A stretch of 64,000 nucleotides of DNA from Cupriavidus pauculus (GCF_008693385.1 NZ_CP044067.1:1054001-1118000), one strand, 5' to 3'. Counted from the stretch's first letter, positions 54,846 to 63,689 are shown. The notes: a model not told the origin generated them from the sequence alone. Made by a program: numbers and translations.

Positions 54846-55377
54846 TCGCCAGCCTCGCCGCCCTCGCCAGCCTCGCCAGCCTCGCCGCTCTCGCCGCTCT
54901 CGCCGCCCTCGCCGCCATCGCCGCCATCGCCGCCATCGCCGCCATCGCCGCCATCGCCGCCATCGCCGCCATCGCCATGGTCGCCATGGTCGCCGGGGCC
55001 GCCGGGGCCGCCGTGGCCGCCATCGCCGTGGTCGCCGTGGTCGCCGTGGTCGCCGTGGCCGCCATCGCCGTGGTCGCCGTGGTCGCCGTGGTCGCCGTGG
55101 TCGCCGTGGTCGCCGTGGCCGCCGTGGCCGCCGTGGTTGCCGTGGTTGCCGTGGTTGCCGTGGTTGCCGTGGTTGCCGTGGTTGCCGGGGTTGCCGGGGT
55201 TGCCGGGGTTGCCGGGGTTGCCGGGGTTGCCGGGGTTGCCGGGGTTGCCGGGGTTGCCGGGGTTGCCGGGGTTGCCGGGGTTGCCGGGGTTGCCGGGGTT
55301 GCCGGGGTTGCCGGGGTCGCCGGGGTCGCCGGGGTCGCCGGGGTCGCCGGGGTCGCCGGGGTCGCCGGGGACGGCAT
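54846..55377. repeat. 9-bp minisatellite between DUF3300 and DUF2950
   Basis: About 60 imperfect tandem 9-bp units (for example CCGGCAACC on the minus strand). One minus-strand frame reads as collagen-like Gly-Asn-Pro, Gly-Asp-His and Gly-Gly-Asp triplets; the frame joined to DUF2950 reads Ala-Thr-Pro; plus-strand frames are open too. Blocks of identical units show recent expansion. It has no spacers, so it is not CRISPR. Confidence 0.92.
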
Positions 55378-55485
55378 GGTCGCCCGGGGCGCGGCGGTGG
55401 GCGCCTCGCATGCCGTCGTCGTACCCGCTACGCCATGTGCGTCGCCGCGGCCTGTGGTTGCCTTCCCGATCGTCGTTCCGGTCAT

Positions 55486-55495
55486 GCTCACCTCC
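55486..55495 (-). promoter_or_regulatory. Strong ribosome binding site before the ATG at 55485
   Basis: GGAGGTGAGC directly precedes ATG at 55485, and the DUF3300 stop codon TGA lies inside it. The frame from this ATG stays open through the minisatellite into DUF2950, so translation coupled to DUF3300 is suggested. Confidence 0.7.
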
Positions 55496-56972
55496 GTCCG
55501 TGCCCGCCATGGCCCATGCCGCCCCGTTGCACGCCGTGCGGAGCACTCATGCCGCCCGCATTGCCGGTTCGCTGGAACCCGCCCTGCATCTGCCCCATGC
55601 GCGCACCCTGCTGCTGCAGGCGCTGGCCGTTGCCGGCGTCCCGCAGCGCGCTGTCGCGGTTGGCTGTATGCGCGCGATTGCGTGCCTCGCTCGCGTCCGC
55701 GCGTTGCCGGTCCGCGCCGGCCGGCCGCGGATTGGCATTCGCGCCGCCGCCGTGCCCGGCGATCGACTGTCCCGTGTGCCCCTGGAACGACTGCGCGGCG
55801 CGATCGCGCGCCGCATCGCGCGAACCGGGCTGTGCCTGCGTGCCACCGCCGCCCGCGCCCAGCCGCTGTTGCGCGCCGCCCTGCCCGAGTTGCTGCCCCG
55901 CCTGCTGGCCCCCACCCCCTTGGCCCAGCCGTTGCTGCCCGCCGCCCTGCCCGAACTGCGGCCCGGCCTGCTGGCCCGCGCCGCCCGCGCCCAGCCGTTG
56001 CTGCGCGCCGCCCTGCCCGAACGGTTGGCCGGCCTGCTGGCCCGCGCCCCCCTGCCCGAGCCGCTGCCCACCTTGCCCGCCCTGCGTCCGACTGGCCAGT
56101 GCCTGCTGGCGCTGCGCATCGTACCGATTGGCCACCCCCGGATTGTTGTAGGGCACGTTGCCACGCGCGGCCGGATTGTGTTGCCAATTCACGTTCGACC
56201 GATTGACATCGAGTTGTCGGTTCACATTGATGTTGTTGTACCGATTCACATTGATGTTGACGTCATGACGCCCCCAATCGCAACCGCCCCATAGCGAATT
56301 GACGGCCGCCACGCCAAGCCCGAACCCGATGCCCGCCACCAGCGACGTGGCAAACACCGACCCCGGCGGCGGCGGATAGTAGGCAGGCGGATAGGCCGGA
56401 TACGGCCACGCGCCATAGACCACCGTCGGGTTGTACGACGGCACATAGACCACCTGCGGATTCGCGGGCTCGATCTGCACGATGGTCGTGCCGCCACTCT
56501 GCTGCGTCACGACCTTCTGCTCGGGCGTGGTTTTCAGCGAGCCCGCCTTCTGGGCCTGCGCGCGCAGGCGCTGCACGCCATTCATGACATCGTCGGGTTG
56601 CGCGAGAAATGCATCGCCGACCGACTGCACCCATTGCGGCTGCCGGCCCATCATGTCCATCACCGACGGAAACGCCACCAGCGACTGCACGCTCGGATCC
56701 CACGACTCGCCCTGCACCGCCTTGGTCGCGGCATCGCCGGACAGCGACGGATTGGCCTTCGACCATTGCGCGGCCGCCGCGACATCGGCCGGATAGGTCG
56801 ACGCCATCAGCACCTGCGACAGCAGCGCATCGGGATACAGCGCGATAGGCGCCAGCAACTGATCGAGCTGGCCGTTACCGAGCTTTGCCTGCGCGTAGAC
56901 GGAGGTCGGCGAGAACGACACCGCTGCCAGCATCAGCAGCGACAACACGGCACGCATCAGGCGATGTGACAT
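55488..56972 (-). CDS. DUF3300 exported protein with Gly/Gln-rich repeats
   Basis: A 494-residue protein with signal peptide ([21 protein letters not shown]). The DUF3300 domain (about 32-240) has [23 protein letters not shown] (in two parts), [26 protein letters not shown] and [22 protein letters not shown]. Then comes an Asn-rich part ([16 protein letters not shown]) and four repeats around [27 protein letters not shown] lies seven bases before the start. Function unknown; paired with DUF2950. Confidence 0.9.
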   Translation of the reverse strand: MSHRLMRAVLSLLMLAAVSFSPTSVYAQAKLGNGQLDQLLAPIALYPDALLSQVLMASTYPADVAAAAQWSKANPSLSGDAATKAVQGESWDPSVQSLVAFPSVMDMMGRQPQWVQSVGDAFLAQPDDVMNGVQRLRAQAQKAGSLKTTPEQKVVTQQSGGTTIVQIEPANPQVVYVPSYNPTVVYGAWPYPAYPPAYYPPPPGSVFATSLVAGIGFGLGVAAVNSLWGGCDWGRHDVNINVNRYNNINVNRQLDVNRSNVNWQHNPAARGNVPYNNPGVANRYDAQRQQALASRTQGGQGGQRLGQGGAGQQAGQPFGQGGAQQRLGAGGAGQQAGPQFGQGGGQQRLGQGGGGQQAGQQLGQGGAQQRLGAGGGGTQAQPGSRDAARDRAAQSFQGHTGQSIAGHGGGANANPRPAGADRQRADASEARNRAHTANRDSALRDAGNGQRLQQQGARMGQMQGGFQRTGNAGGMSAPHGVQRGGMGHGGHGRR

Positions 56973-57020
56973 CGTGGGCCTCCCTCAAAGCGCTCGGCAG
57001 TGCAACGGTCAGCGCGCGCG

Positions 57021-57440
57021 TCATCGTCCCTGCTGCGCGCACTCCTTTCGATAGGCATCTTCCATGCGGCCCCGATCCGGCGCGGCCGCGGGCAACGCCT
57101 CGATTTGCCGGAGCAGCCCCGTGCAATACTGCCGCTGCGACGTGGCCGGCCTGCTGTCGCCCTCGGCCGACGTGCCAGGCTCCAGCATGCGCGGCGGCGG
57201 GGGAATATCGGGCATTCCGCCCGGCGCATTGCCACGGCCGCCGCCATAGACCGGCGGTGGCGACGACGGCGGGTTCGATCCCTGCGCGGCGACATCCCAC
57301 GCACCGGTCGTCGCCGCGATGGCCATACCCGCGATGGCCATACCCGCGATGGCCATACCCGCGAATGCCAGCACGCGCCATCGGGCCGGCGTGCTAGTCG
57401 GCACTCTCGCTACCCACTTCCCTCTCTTCCCGTTCGTCAT
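57021..57440 (-). CDS. Small exported protein with GMAIA repeats
   Basis: A 139-residue protein of unknown family. The N-terminus contains GMAIAGMAIAGMAIA (three 15-bp DNA repeats) within the hydrophobic export signal, then a Pro-rich stretch and a conserved-looking C-terminus CTGLLRQIEALPAAAPDRG. The start overlaps the end of the IS3-OrfA-like gene by 47 bases, and DUF3300 begins 48 bases after its stop, so it sits in the same transcript. Confidence 0.65.
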   Translation of the reverse strand: MTNGKRGKWVARVPTSTPARWRVLAFAGMAIAGMAIAGMAIAATTGAWDVAAQGSNPPSSPPPVYGGGRGNAPGGMPDIPPPPRMLEPGTSAEGDSRPATSQRQYCTGLLRQIEALPAAAPDRGRMEDAYRKECAQQGR

Positions 57441-57723
57441 GATGTCTGCCGCCACGCTGGCGGGTGGTGCGATGGCGCAGCAGTTCGAGCCTGAGCAACG
57501 CGTCCGCAAGCAGGTTTCTGAGTCGTGCGTTCTCGTCTTCGAGTTCACGCAACCTGCGGCGCTCCGCATCTGCCGGCGCGCCGGGCGTGCCGTAACGGGC
57601 GCGCCATCCGTAGAACGAAGCATCGCTGAAACCATACCGGGCGCATAGCTCCTTGACGGGCACTCCCCGGGCGGCCTCGGCAAGGTACATGCGGATCTGC
57701 TCTTCCGAATACCGTCTGTTCAC
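57394..57723 (-). CDS. Orphan IS3-type OrfA-like helix-turn-helix protein
   Basis: A 109-residue protein starting with GTG (GGAGG nine bases upstream): NRRYSEEQIRMYLAEAARG, VPVKELCARYGFSDASFYGW, then a leucine-zipper-like helix LRELEDENARLRNLLADALL. This is the OrfA part of IS3-family transposases. No OrfB, no inverted repeats and no target duplication are visible, so it is a fragment or a domesticated DNA-binding protein. It overlaps the small exported protein gene. Confidence 0.8.
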   Translation of the reverse strand: MNRRYSEEQIRMYLAEAARGVPVKELCARYGFSDASFYGWRARYGTPGAPADAERRRLRELEDENARLRNLLADALLRLELLRHRTTRQRGGRHHDEREEREVGSESAD

Positions 57724-58241
57724 GCTCCGCCTCCACTCGCCCCCCGGATGGCCGCGGGTTCTCACTCGACCCTTGCCGTACGTTAACCACCCCTCGCGCG
57801 GAAGGCAATTCAGTGTCTTCGCGGCCCGAGTTAAGCAATTTGATCGAGATAACGATTTCCGAATTTCGTTGTTCCAAATTGGAAAAATTCAATGACCAGC
57901 TTCTGTCGTCTCAGTCGTGATCTGCGAGATTTCGCGCAATAAGAAATGCACGACGATTCACGTTACATCGACATAACTAACCGGGAACCCTTACGTAGAC
58001 TGGGTTTCCGGGAGGCATGCATCAAGACGACTGACCTTGTCAAATATCGCGGCATAGTGATAAATCGTACTGCTTCCTAGGAAGTTTCAAATTCATGTAT
58101 TAACATGGCTCGGACAAACTAAATTTAGAAGAAGCGTAGCCGCCGCGTGAGAGGTCCCTGACGTTCGCGCGGCGCGCAGCCCGTGTTGCCCCAAACCATA
58201 AGAACGAAGAACGAAACAATCGTGGACAGGGAGAGCTCAGC
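57724..58241. other. AT-richer intergenic region with several palindromes, 518 bp
   Basis: No gene is seen. It contains TTCCAA-A-TTGGAA (57872-57884), arms CCGGGAACCC (57981-57990) and GGGTTTCCGG (58002-58011) with one mismatch, and the perfect 12-bp palindrome CTTCCTAGGAAG (58073-58084). The lower GC content suggests foreign origin or a long regulatory region for the LysR gene. Confidence 0.65.
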
Positions 58242-59201
58242 ATGCGGCACGTCAGCACCAAGCTATTGCACGTCTTCGTCCTTTTGATGGAGTACCGCGA
58301 CCTCAATGCCGTGGCCGCATGTACGCAGGGACGAGTCCCCACGGTGGCATACGGTCTGGCGAGGTTGCGCGAGATCACCGGCGATCCGTTGTTCATCAAG
58401 CGCAACGGCAGGCTCGAACCCACGCCCCATGCGTTGCGGCTCGAGCAAACGGCAAGGCAGATCCTGACCCGATGGAATCAGCTCGTACGGCCGCAGCGCG
58501 CGGCCGTCGCGCGGCGCGGACAGGGGCGCCGCATCTCGATCGGCTTCTCCTCGTCGATCGGCGACCCGGTCATCACCGAGATCCTCACCACGCTCTGCGA
58601 ACAGTTTCCGCGCGACAGTTTCATCACGCGTCCCGTCATCGCCGACGCCTCGCTGGCCAGCCGCCTGCACGCGGGCGAGCTCGACTGCGCGTTCGTCGTC
58701 GATGGCACACAGATCCCGGACGGCGTGGTGCCGCACAGTCTGCTGGCCACGCCGCGCCGGCTGGTCGGCGCGCTGCGCGCCGACGGTCACGAGGACACCG
58801 AAACCGACTGGATCCTGCTGCAGGAAGACTGCGAGGCCGGCAGTCCCCTGCACGCGTTCCTGGCGCGCCAGGCGAACGCGCCCGGCCATCGCGAAACCGT
58901 CGTGCCATCGTGGCACACGCAGATCACGCTCCTGCATGCGACCGGCGGCATCTGCCCGGTGCTGGACTTCAACGTGCCGCTCGTCACGCGCCATCGCAAG
59001 GCACGCCTGCTCGCACCGCCCACGAATTTTCCCGGCTGGGCCGCGCTCCATTTCTGGATGCCCGAGCAGACGTCCGACGCGTGCGACGGCGGCGTACTGC
59101 GCGACGTGATGGAGGTCGGCGCGGCGGTTCTGCGAGATCCGCTCAAGGCGATCGACGACCGCCGCCATCATCAGGAGAGCGCGCGGCGCGTCGCGGCATA
59201 G
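58242..59201 (+). CDS. LysR-type regulator
   Basis: A 319-residue protein with GGGAGAGCTCAGC before the ATG. The HTH region (residues about 1-60: LLHVFVLLMEYRDLNAVAA and VPTVAYGLARLREITGDPLF) is LysR-like but with unusual residues (CTQGRVPTVAYG) in the recognition helix. The effector domain begins ISIGFSSSIGDPV. A terminator follows the gene. No adjacent target operon stands out; the divergent OrfA/DUF3300 cluster upstream is one candidate. Confidence 0.88.
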   Translation: MRHVSTKLLHVFVLLMEYRDLNAVAACTQGRVPTVAYGLARLREITGDPLFIKRNGRLEPTPHALRLEQTARQILTRWNQLVRPQRAAVARRGQGRRISIGFSSSIGDPVITEILTTLCEQFPRDSFITRPVIADASLASRLHAGELDCAFVVDGTQIPDGVVPHSLLATPRRLVGALRADGHEDTETDWILLQEDCEAGSPLHAFLARQANAPGHRETVVPSWHTQITLLHATGGICPVLDFNVPLVTRHRKARLLAPPTNFPGWAALHFWMPEQTSDACDGGVLRDVMEVGAAVLRDPLKAIDDRRHHQESARRVAA

Positions 59202-59232
59202 CGCCTCCTTCGCAGGCGCCTTCGGTTTTTTT
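59201..59232 (+). terminator. Rho-independent terminator after the LysR gene
   Basis: Stem GCGCCT / AGGCGC with a seven-base loop, followed after CTTCGG by seven T. It begins at the last base of the stop codon. Confidence 0.75.
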
Positions 59233-59402
59233 CTCATTCGACACGACGTACTGCCTGAATTTGGCGCACGTTTTGCGAATCGTCTCACTCCCACGGCAAC
59301 GACACGCCAGTATGCTCGGCGGGCATTGCCGTGCTCCGTATCCCCACGGGGCGGCATGCCGCACAGGGGATCCGCCGGGATCCACCGGACAGGAGTGACC
59401 GG

Positions 59403-60074
59403 ATGACATCGACGATATTGAGAATTCTGCTGGCCGACGATCATCCCGTCATCACGGCGGCAATCGGCGCCAGGCTGCAGACGCAGACGGGCTGGGAGGT
59501 CTGCGGGGAGGTCAACAGCGCCGCCGAACTGCTGCACGAGGTCGATCTGCTCGCGCCCGACGTCATCGTCACCGACTATCACATGCCCGGCGTGGCCGCG
59601 CTCGACGGCGCGCGGCTGCTGCTCGCATTGCGGCGCCGCTATCCCACGATCGCCGTCGTCGTGCTCACGATGATCACGAACCCGCTCGTGCTGCGCGCGA
59701 TTCTCGACGCGCGCGTGCATGGGCTGCTGCTCAAGGACTGCCCGCTTGCGGAGGTGGTCGTGGCCATCGCACGCGCGCAGCGGGGGTTCACCTATATCGG
59801 CAAGTCGGCCTTGCGCGCGCTCGCGCCGATCGACCCGCGCACCGCGCTGCCGATGGGGCGCAACGGCACGCATTCGCTCTCCATGCGCGAGATGGAAGTG
59901 CTGCGGCTTTACCTGACGGGCCGCACCGTGACCGAGATCGCCGCGACGCTGTGCCGCAGCGTCAAGACCATCAGCCGGCAGAAGAACAGCGCCATGAGCA
60001 AGCTCGGTGTCGGCAACGACCGCGAGCTGTTCGAATGCGCGGCACTGCAGGGCATGGTCCTGCCGCGCCGGTGA
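59403..60074 (+). CDS. NarL/RcsB-like response regulator
   Basis: A 223-residue protein beginning MTSTILRILLADDHPVITA with CAGGAG eleven bases before the ATG. Receiver (about 1-125) has Asp in DVIVTDYHMPGV and Lys in LLLKDC; the LuxR-type HTH (about 160-215) has LSMREMEVLRLYLTGRTVTEIAATLCRSVKTISRQK. The receiver pattern (VVVLTMITNP) is RcsB-like. No histidine kinase gene is nearby, so its partner is encoded elsewhere. Confidence 0.92.
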   Translation: MTSTILRILLADDHPVITAAIGARLQTQTGWEVCGEVNSAAELLHEVDLLAPDVIVTDYHMPGVAALDGARLLLALRRRYPTIAVVVLTMITNPLVLRAILDARVHGLLLKDCPLAEVVVAIARAQRGFTYIGKSALRALAPIDPRTALPMGRNGTHSLSMREMEVLRLYLTGRTVTEIAATLCRSVKTISRQKNSAMSKLGVGNDRELFECAALQGMVLPRR

Positions 60075-60076
60075 GG

Positions 60077-60105
60077 GACATGCGGGGACATGCGGCGACA
60101 TGCGG
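60077..60105. repeat. Three direct repeats of GACATGCGG
   Basis: Copies at 60077-60085, 60087-60095 and 60097-60105, one base apart (10-bp period, one helical turn). They lie upstream of a TATAAT element at 60134, so they could be a regulator binding array. Confidence 0.5.
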
Positions 60106-60133
60106 GGGCAAGCGAGGGATCGATCGAAGCCGA

Positions 60134-60139
60134 TATAAT
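60134..60139 (+). promoter_or_regulatory. Candidate -10 element for the cobyrinate synthase gene
   Basis: Exact TATAAT, 44 bp before the start codon. No good -35 is seen 17 bp upstream, which fits promoters that need an activator. Confidence 0.45.
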
Positions 60140-60182
60140 CGGTCGCCTCATCGCGAGACGCCCCTCCCCCGTGCCGCCCGAC

Positions 60183-61559
60183 ATGTCCGCAACGCCTGCC
60201 CCCTCCCTCCCTGCTGACGCGCATCGCGCCGCCGCCGCGCCCGCCGCGCGTGCCGTGCCCGCGATGATGATCACGGCCTCGGCCTCGGGCCAGGGCAAGA
60301 CCACGGTCACCGCGGCCCTTGCGCGCCTGCATGCGCGGCAGGGCCGCGCGGTGCGGGTCTTCAAGTCCGGACCGGACTTTCTCGATCCGACATGGCTGGC
60401 CGCGGCCAGCGGCGCGCCCGTGCATTCGCTCGATCTCTGGATGACCGGCGCGGACGATGCGCGGCAGCGGCTCGCGCAGGCCGCGCGGACCGCCGACGTC
60501 ATCCTCGTGGAAGGTGTCATGGGCCTGCATGACGGCGACCCCAGCAGCGCCGATATCGCGCGCCGCTTCGGCCTGCCCGTGCTGACCGTGATCCAGGCGA
60601 GCGCGATGGCGCAGACGTTCGGCGCGATTGCCTATGGGCTGGCGCACTATGGTGAGCCGTTCGCGGACATGCGCGTGCTCGCCAACGGCGTCGGGTCCGC
60701 GCGCCATGCGGACATGCTGCGCACTAGCCTGCGCGAACCGGGGCAATGGGCCGGCGCGCTCGCGCGCGATCCATCGGTGGCACTTCCGGAGCGGCATCTC
60801 GGCCTGTACAGCGCGAACGAACTGCCGGACCTGATGGCGCGTCTCGATCGGCTGGCCGATCTGCTCGCGCCGTTGCCGGTCTCGCAATTGCCACCTGCCG
60901 TGCGCTTCGATACCGCGCTCGATGCCGCGTCCGCGCCACCGGTATCGCGCAGGCTCGAAGGCAAGACCATCGCGGTCGCCTGCGACGACGCGTTCCGCTT
61001 TATCTACCCCGCCAACGTGGACACGCTCGAAGCGCTCGGCGCGCGCGTGGCGCTGTTCTCGCCGTTACGCGATGCCGACCTGCCGGCATGCGACGCGGTA
61101 TGGCTGCCCGGTGGCTATCCCGAACTGCACGCGGCCACGCTCGCCGCGAACGCGGGCATGAAGGAAGCACTGCGGCGCGCGCGTGCGAGCGGCATGCCGA
61201 TGCTGGCCGAATGCGGCGGGATGATGGCGCTCTTCGATACGCTGATCGACAAGGAAGGCAACGCGCACGAGATGGCGCGCGTCCTGCCGGGCACCGTGCG
61301 CATGCAGACACGGCTCGCGGCGCTCGGACATCAGGCCGTGTCGCTGCCGTGGCTCGGCGCGGAACACGATACGGTGCGCGGCCACACGTTCCACTACTCG
61401 CAGACCGAGACGACGCTCGCACCGGCCACGCGGGCGGTTTCCCCGCGCGACGGCAAACCCGGCGAGGCGGTCTACCGCGCGGGCGCACTCACGGCGTCAT
61501 ACGTGCATTTGTATTTTCCGTCGAACCCGGAAGCCATCGCGCGCCTGTTTGGCGGCTGA
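60183..61559 (+). CDS. cobB: Cobyrinate a,c-diamide synthase
   Basis: A 458-residue enzyme with an N-terminal P-loop amidoligase domain (MITASASGQGKTTVTAALAR; FKSGPDFLDPTWLAAASG; LVEGVMGLHDGDP) and a C-terminal class I glutamine amidotransferase domain with Cys in AECGGMMALFDT and the late His in ASYVHLYF. It amidates the a and c side chains of cobyrinate in vitamin B12 synthesis (CobB/CbiA). No other cobalamin gene is in the window and no B12 riboswitch precedes it. The start follows homologues; an earlier in-frame start gives an atypical N-terminus. Confidence 0.93.
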   Translation: MSATPAPSLPADAHRAAAAPAARAVPAMMITASASGQGKTTVTAALARLHARQGRAVRVFKSGPDFLDPTWLAAASGAPVHSLDLWMTGADDARQRLAQAARTADVILVEGVMGLHDGDPSSADIARRFGLPVLTVIQASAMAQTFGAIAYGLAHYGEPFADMRVLANGVGSARHADMLRTSLREPGQWAGALARDPSVALPERHLGLYSANELPDLMARLDRLADLLAPLPVSQLPPAVRFDTALDAASAPPVSRRLEGKTIAVACDDAFRFIYPANVDTLEALGARVALFSPLRDADLPACDAVWLPGGYPELHAATLAANAGMKEALRRARASGMPMLAECGGMMALFDTLIDKEGNAHEMARVLPGTVRMQTRLAALGHQAVSLPWLGAEHDTVRGHTFHYSQTETTLAPATRAVSPRDGKPGEAVYRAGALTASYVHLYFPSNPEAIARLFGG

Positions 61560-61586
61560 TGGCGATTGTCGACGGCGAAGGCGGGT

Positions 61587-62048
61587 TCAGGCAGCGTCGC
61601 GCTGTGCCTGCGTGCGGGCGACGGCTTCGGCGATGCCGGCCTCGAGTTCGCCCAGTCCCTTGGACAGGTTGTGCATCGTGGTCTCGGTGACGTTCGTCAG
61701 GACGTCCTGCAGGAACTCCGCACGGCGCGGCAGCGCCTCCTCGACGATCTCCCGGCCCAGCGGCGACAGCGTGACGTTGGTCATGCGATTGTCGCGTTCG
61801 CTCGTGGCGCGCTCCACCCAGCCCAGTTCCTGCAACGCCTTGAGCTGCCGCGTGAGCGCGCCCGGGTCCATGCCGACCCGGTCGGCCAGCGGCTTCTGCG
61901 CAATCGCGCCCTCGTGCCCGTACAGCGCGTACAGGATGCGCCAGCGCGGCATGGGAAGGCCGATGCGCGCCTCGAACGCCGATGCCCACGCGCGGTAGGT
62001 GCGTCCGAATTGCTGCAATACGGCCAGGCTTTGTCGCTCCAGTTCCAA
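61587..62048 (-). CDS. MarR family regulator
   Basis: A 153-residue MarR protein starting at TTG (GGAGAG six bases upstream). The winged helix is RWRILYALYGHEGAIAQKPLAD, MDPGALTRQLKALQELGWVER, SERDNRMTNVTLSPLG. It precedes no other gene but follows the MFS pump gene by 15 bp on the same strand, the typical MarR/EmrAB-like pairing, and probably represses the pump until a drug or phenolic ligand binds. Confidence 0.9.
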   Translation of the reverse strand: MELERQSLAVLQQFGRTYRAWASAFEARIGLPMPRWRILYALYGHEGAIAQKPLADRVGMDPGALTRQLKALQELGWVERATSERDNRMTNVTLSPLGREIVEEALPRRAEFLQDVLTNVTETTMHNLSKGLGELEAGIAEAVARTQAQRDAA

Positions 62049-62063
62049 TCCACTCTCCAGTCT

Positions 62064-63689
62064 TCAATCCGCCGCCATCACGGGCTCGTGCACGCGCACG
62101 AGCTTGACGGGCGGCACGCGGCGCGAGCGCCAGATGCCGATTACGGCGATCACCGCGGCAAGCGCCATGCCCAGATGGATGGCGCCGACCAGCGACAAAC
62201 GCGCCTGCTCGAGCAGCAGGGCTCCATTGTGCCCTGCCTGCTGCAGTTGAGTCAGCAAGGCCCCTTGCGCGGCGCGGTCGATCAGGATCTGTGGATCGCT
62301 CATGCGCGACGCCCAGTCCATGGCACCAGCCGAACTCAGCGCCCGCTCCACCCCGCCCGTATAGCTGCGGGTAACCAGCGTGCCCACGAGCGCGGTACCG
62401 ACCATCCCGCCGACCATCCGCAGCGACTGCAACATCGCCGTGGAGATGCCGAGCTGCGAGCGGCCCGCGGTCTGCTGCGCGAACACCGTCAGGTTCGGCA
62501 TGATAAAGCCAAGACCCAGACCGCCGAACAACATGATGGCGAGCAGGAGGTTATGGTGCATGCCGCGCGTGGCCTGCGTCAATCCAAGACAGGCCAGCGC
62601 CAGCAGTGCGAAACCGGCATACAACATGCTGTTCGGTAACGGAATGCGCGTGATGATGCGACCGTTGACGATGCTCCCGATGGTGATGCAGACCACGAGC
62701 GGCGTGACCAGGAGGCCCGCATCCTTCGGCGAGTAGCCGAACCCGCCCTGGAACAGCAGCGGCGCATACAGCAGCAGCGAGAACATCACGAAACCGGACA
62801 GCACGGCCAGCAGGAACAGCGGCGCGAGTGCCGGATTGCGGAACATGTCTAGCGGCAGGATCGGATTCGGGCACCGTAGCGACCAGCGCCATAGCGCCAC
62901 GAACGAGGCCACCGACAGCAACAGCAGGCCCACGGTCACGAGATCGAGCCCGCGCTCGGGCAGCCACTCCACCGACAGCTGCATCGTACCGAGGCCCGCG
63001 GCGATCAGGAACGCGCCGACCCAGTCGACACGCGTCGAACCGCTGTGCGCCTCCGTGTGCATCTGCTGGCGCAGATGGGGCAGATAGCGCCACGCGAACC
63101 ACAGGCCGAGCAGGCCCACCGGCAGGTTCACGTAGAACACCGCGCGCCAGCCGTACCACTCGGTCAGGATACCGCCGAGCGATGGACCCACCGCATTGGC
63201 GAGGCCGAATGCGGTGCTCATCATCACCTGCCAGCGCAGGCGGACGTGCGCATCGGGAAACAGATCGGGAATGCATGCGAACGCGGTGCCGACGAGCATC
63301 CCGCCGCCAATCCCCTGCAACGCGCGCGCCACGACGAGGAACTGCATGCTGTTGGCCATGCCGCAAAGCGCCGAGGCCGCGAGAAACACGATGATCGAGG
63401 CGAGCACGAACGGCTTGCGCCCGTAGTAGTCGCCAAGCCGGCCGAAGATCGGCACGGTGATCACGGAAGTCAGGAGATAGGCGGTGGCCACCCACGCATA
63501 GAACTCGAACCCTTGCAGTTCGGCGACCACGGTCGGCAACGCGGTGCCGACGACGGTCTGATCCAGTGCCACCAGCATGACGACGAACGCGATACCCAGC
63601 ATCGCCATCAGCGATTCGCGGAACGGCAGCACCTGTCCAGCGCGCACCACTGCGGCGCCGTTCTGCCCTTCGCGTGACTCGGAGGTCAT
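62064..63689 (-). CDS. MFS multidrug transporter, DHA2 (EmrB/QacA) family
   Basis: A 541-residue protein with about 14 transmembrane segments. Signature motifs are VVMLVALDQTVVGTALPTV (motif D1), GRLGDYYGRKPFVLASI (motif A) and GIGGGMLVGTAFACIPD/ GLANAVGPSLGGIL (motif C). It exports drugs or toxic metabolites by proton antiport. The ATG at 63689 is preferred to a TTG four codons earlier. Its promoter region holds TATAAT on its strand at 63723-63728. It is followed by the MarR gene. Confidence 0.92.
   Translation of the reverse strand: MTSESREGQNGAAVVRAGQVLPFRESLMAMLGIAFVVMLVALDQTVVGTALPTVVAELQGFEFYAWVATAYLLTSVITVPIFGRLGDYYGRKPFVLASIIVFLAASALCGMANSMQFLVVARALQGIGGGMLVGTAFACIPDLFPDAHVRLRWQVMMSTAFGLANAVGPSLGGILTEWYGWRAVFYVNLPVGLLGLWFAWRYLPHLRQQMHTEAHSGSTRVDWVGAFLIAAGLGTMQLSVEWLPERGLDLVTVGLLLLSVASFVALWRWSLRCPNPILPLDMFRNPALAPLFLLAVLSGFVMFSLLLYAPLLFQGGFGYSPKDAGLLVTPLVVCITIGSIVNGRIITRIPLPNSMLYAGFALLALACLGLTQATRGMHHNLLLAIMLFGGLGLGFIMPNLTVFAQQTAGRSQLGISTAMLQSLRMVGGMVGTALVGTLVTRSYTGGVERALSSAGAMDWASRMSDPQILIDRAAQGALLTQLQQAGHNGALLLEQARLSLVGAIHLGMALAAVIAVIGIWRSRRVPPVKLVRVHEPVMAAD

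Noticed and set aside
54846..55377. CRISPR array
   Set aside because: Units are contiguous 9-bp repeats without unique spacers; no cas genes are present.
54431..55546. Minus-strand frame with collagen-like Gly-X-Y repeats as a separate gene
   Set aside because: It has no credible start signal, no export signal, and runs out of frame over DUF2950. The repeat DNA is open in several frames, so the collagen look can arise by chance.
55137..56294. Plus-strand Leu-Pro-Gly repeat frame opposite DUF3300/minisatellite
   Set aside because: It is the reverse side of the repeat array and of a clearly coding DUF3300 gene, with no conserved domain.
57394..57723. Intact IS3 insertion sequence
   Set aside because: No OrfB, terminal inverted repeats or target duplication are visible.
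60075..60182. Cobalamin riboswitch before the cobyrinate synthase gene
   Set aside because: The gap is about 108 bp, too short for a full B12 riboswitch, and no B12-box-like sequence is seen.
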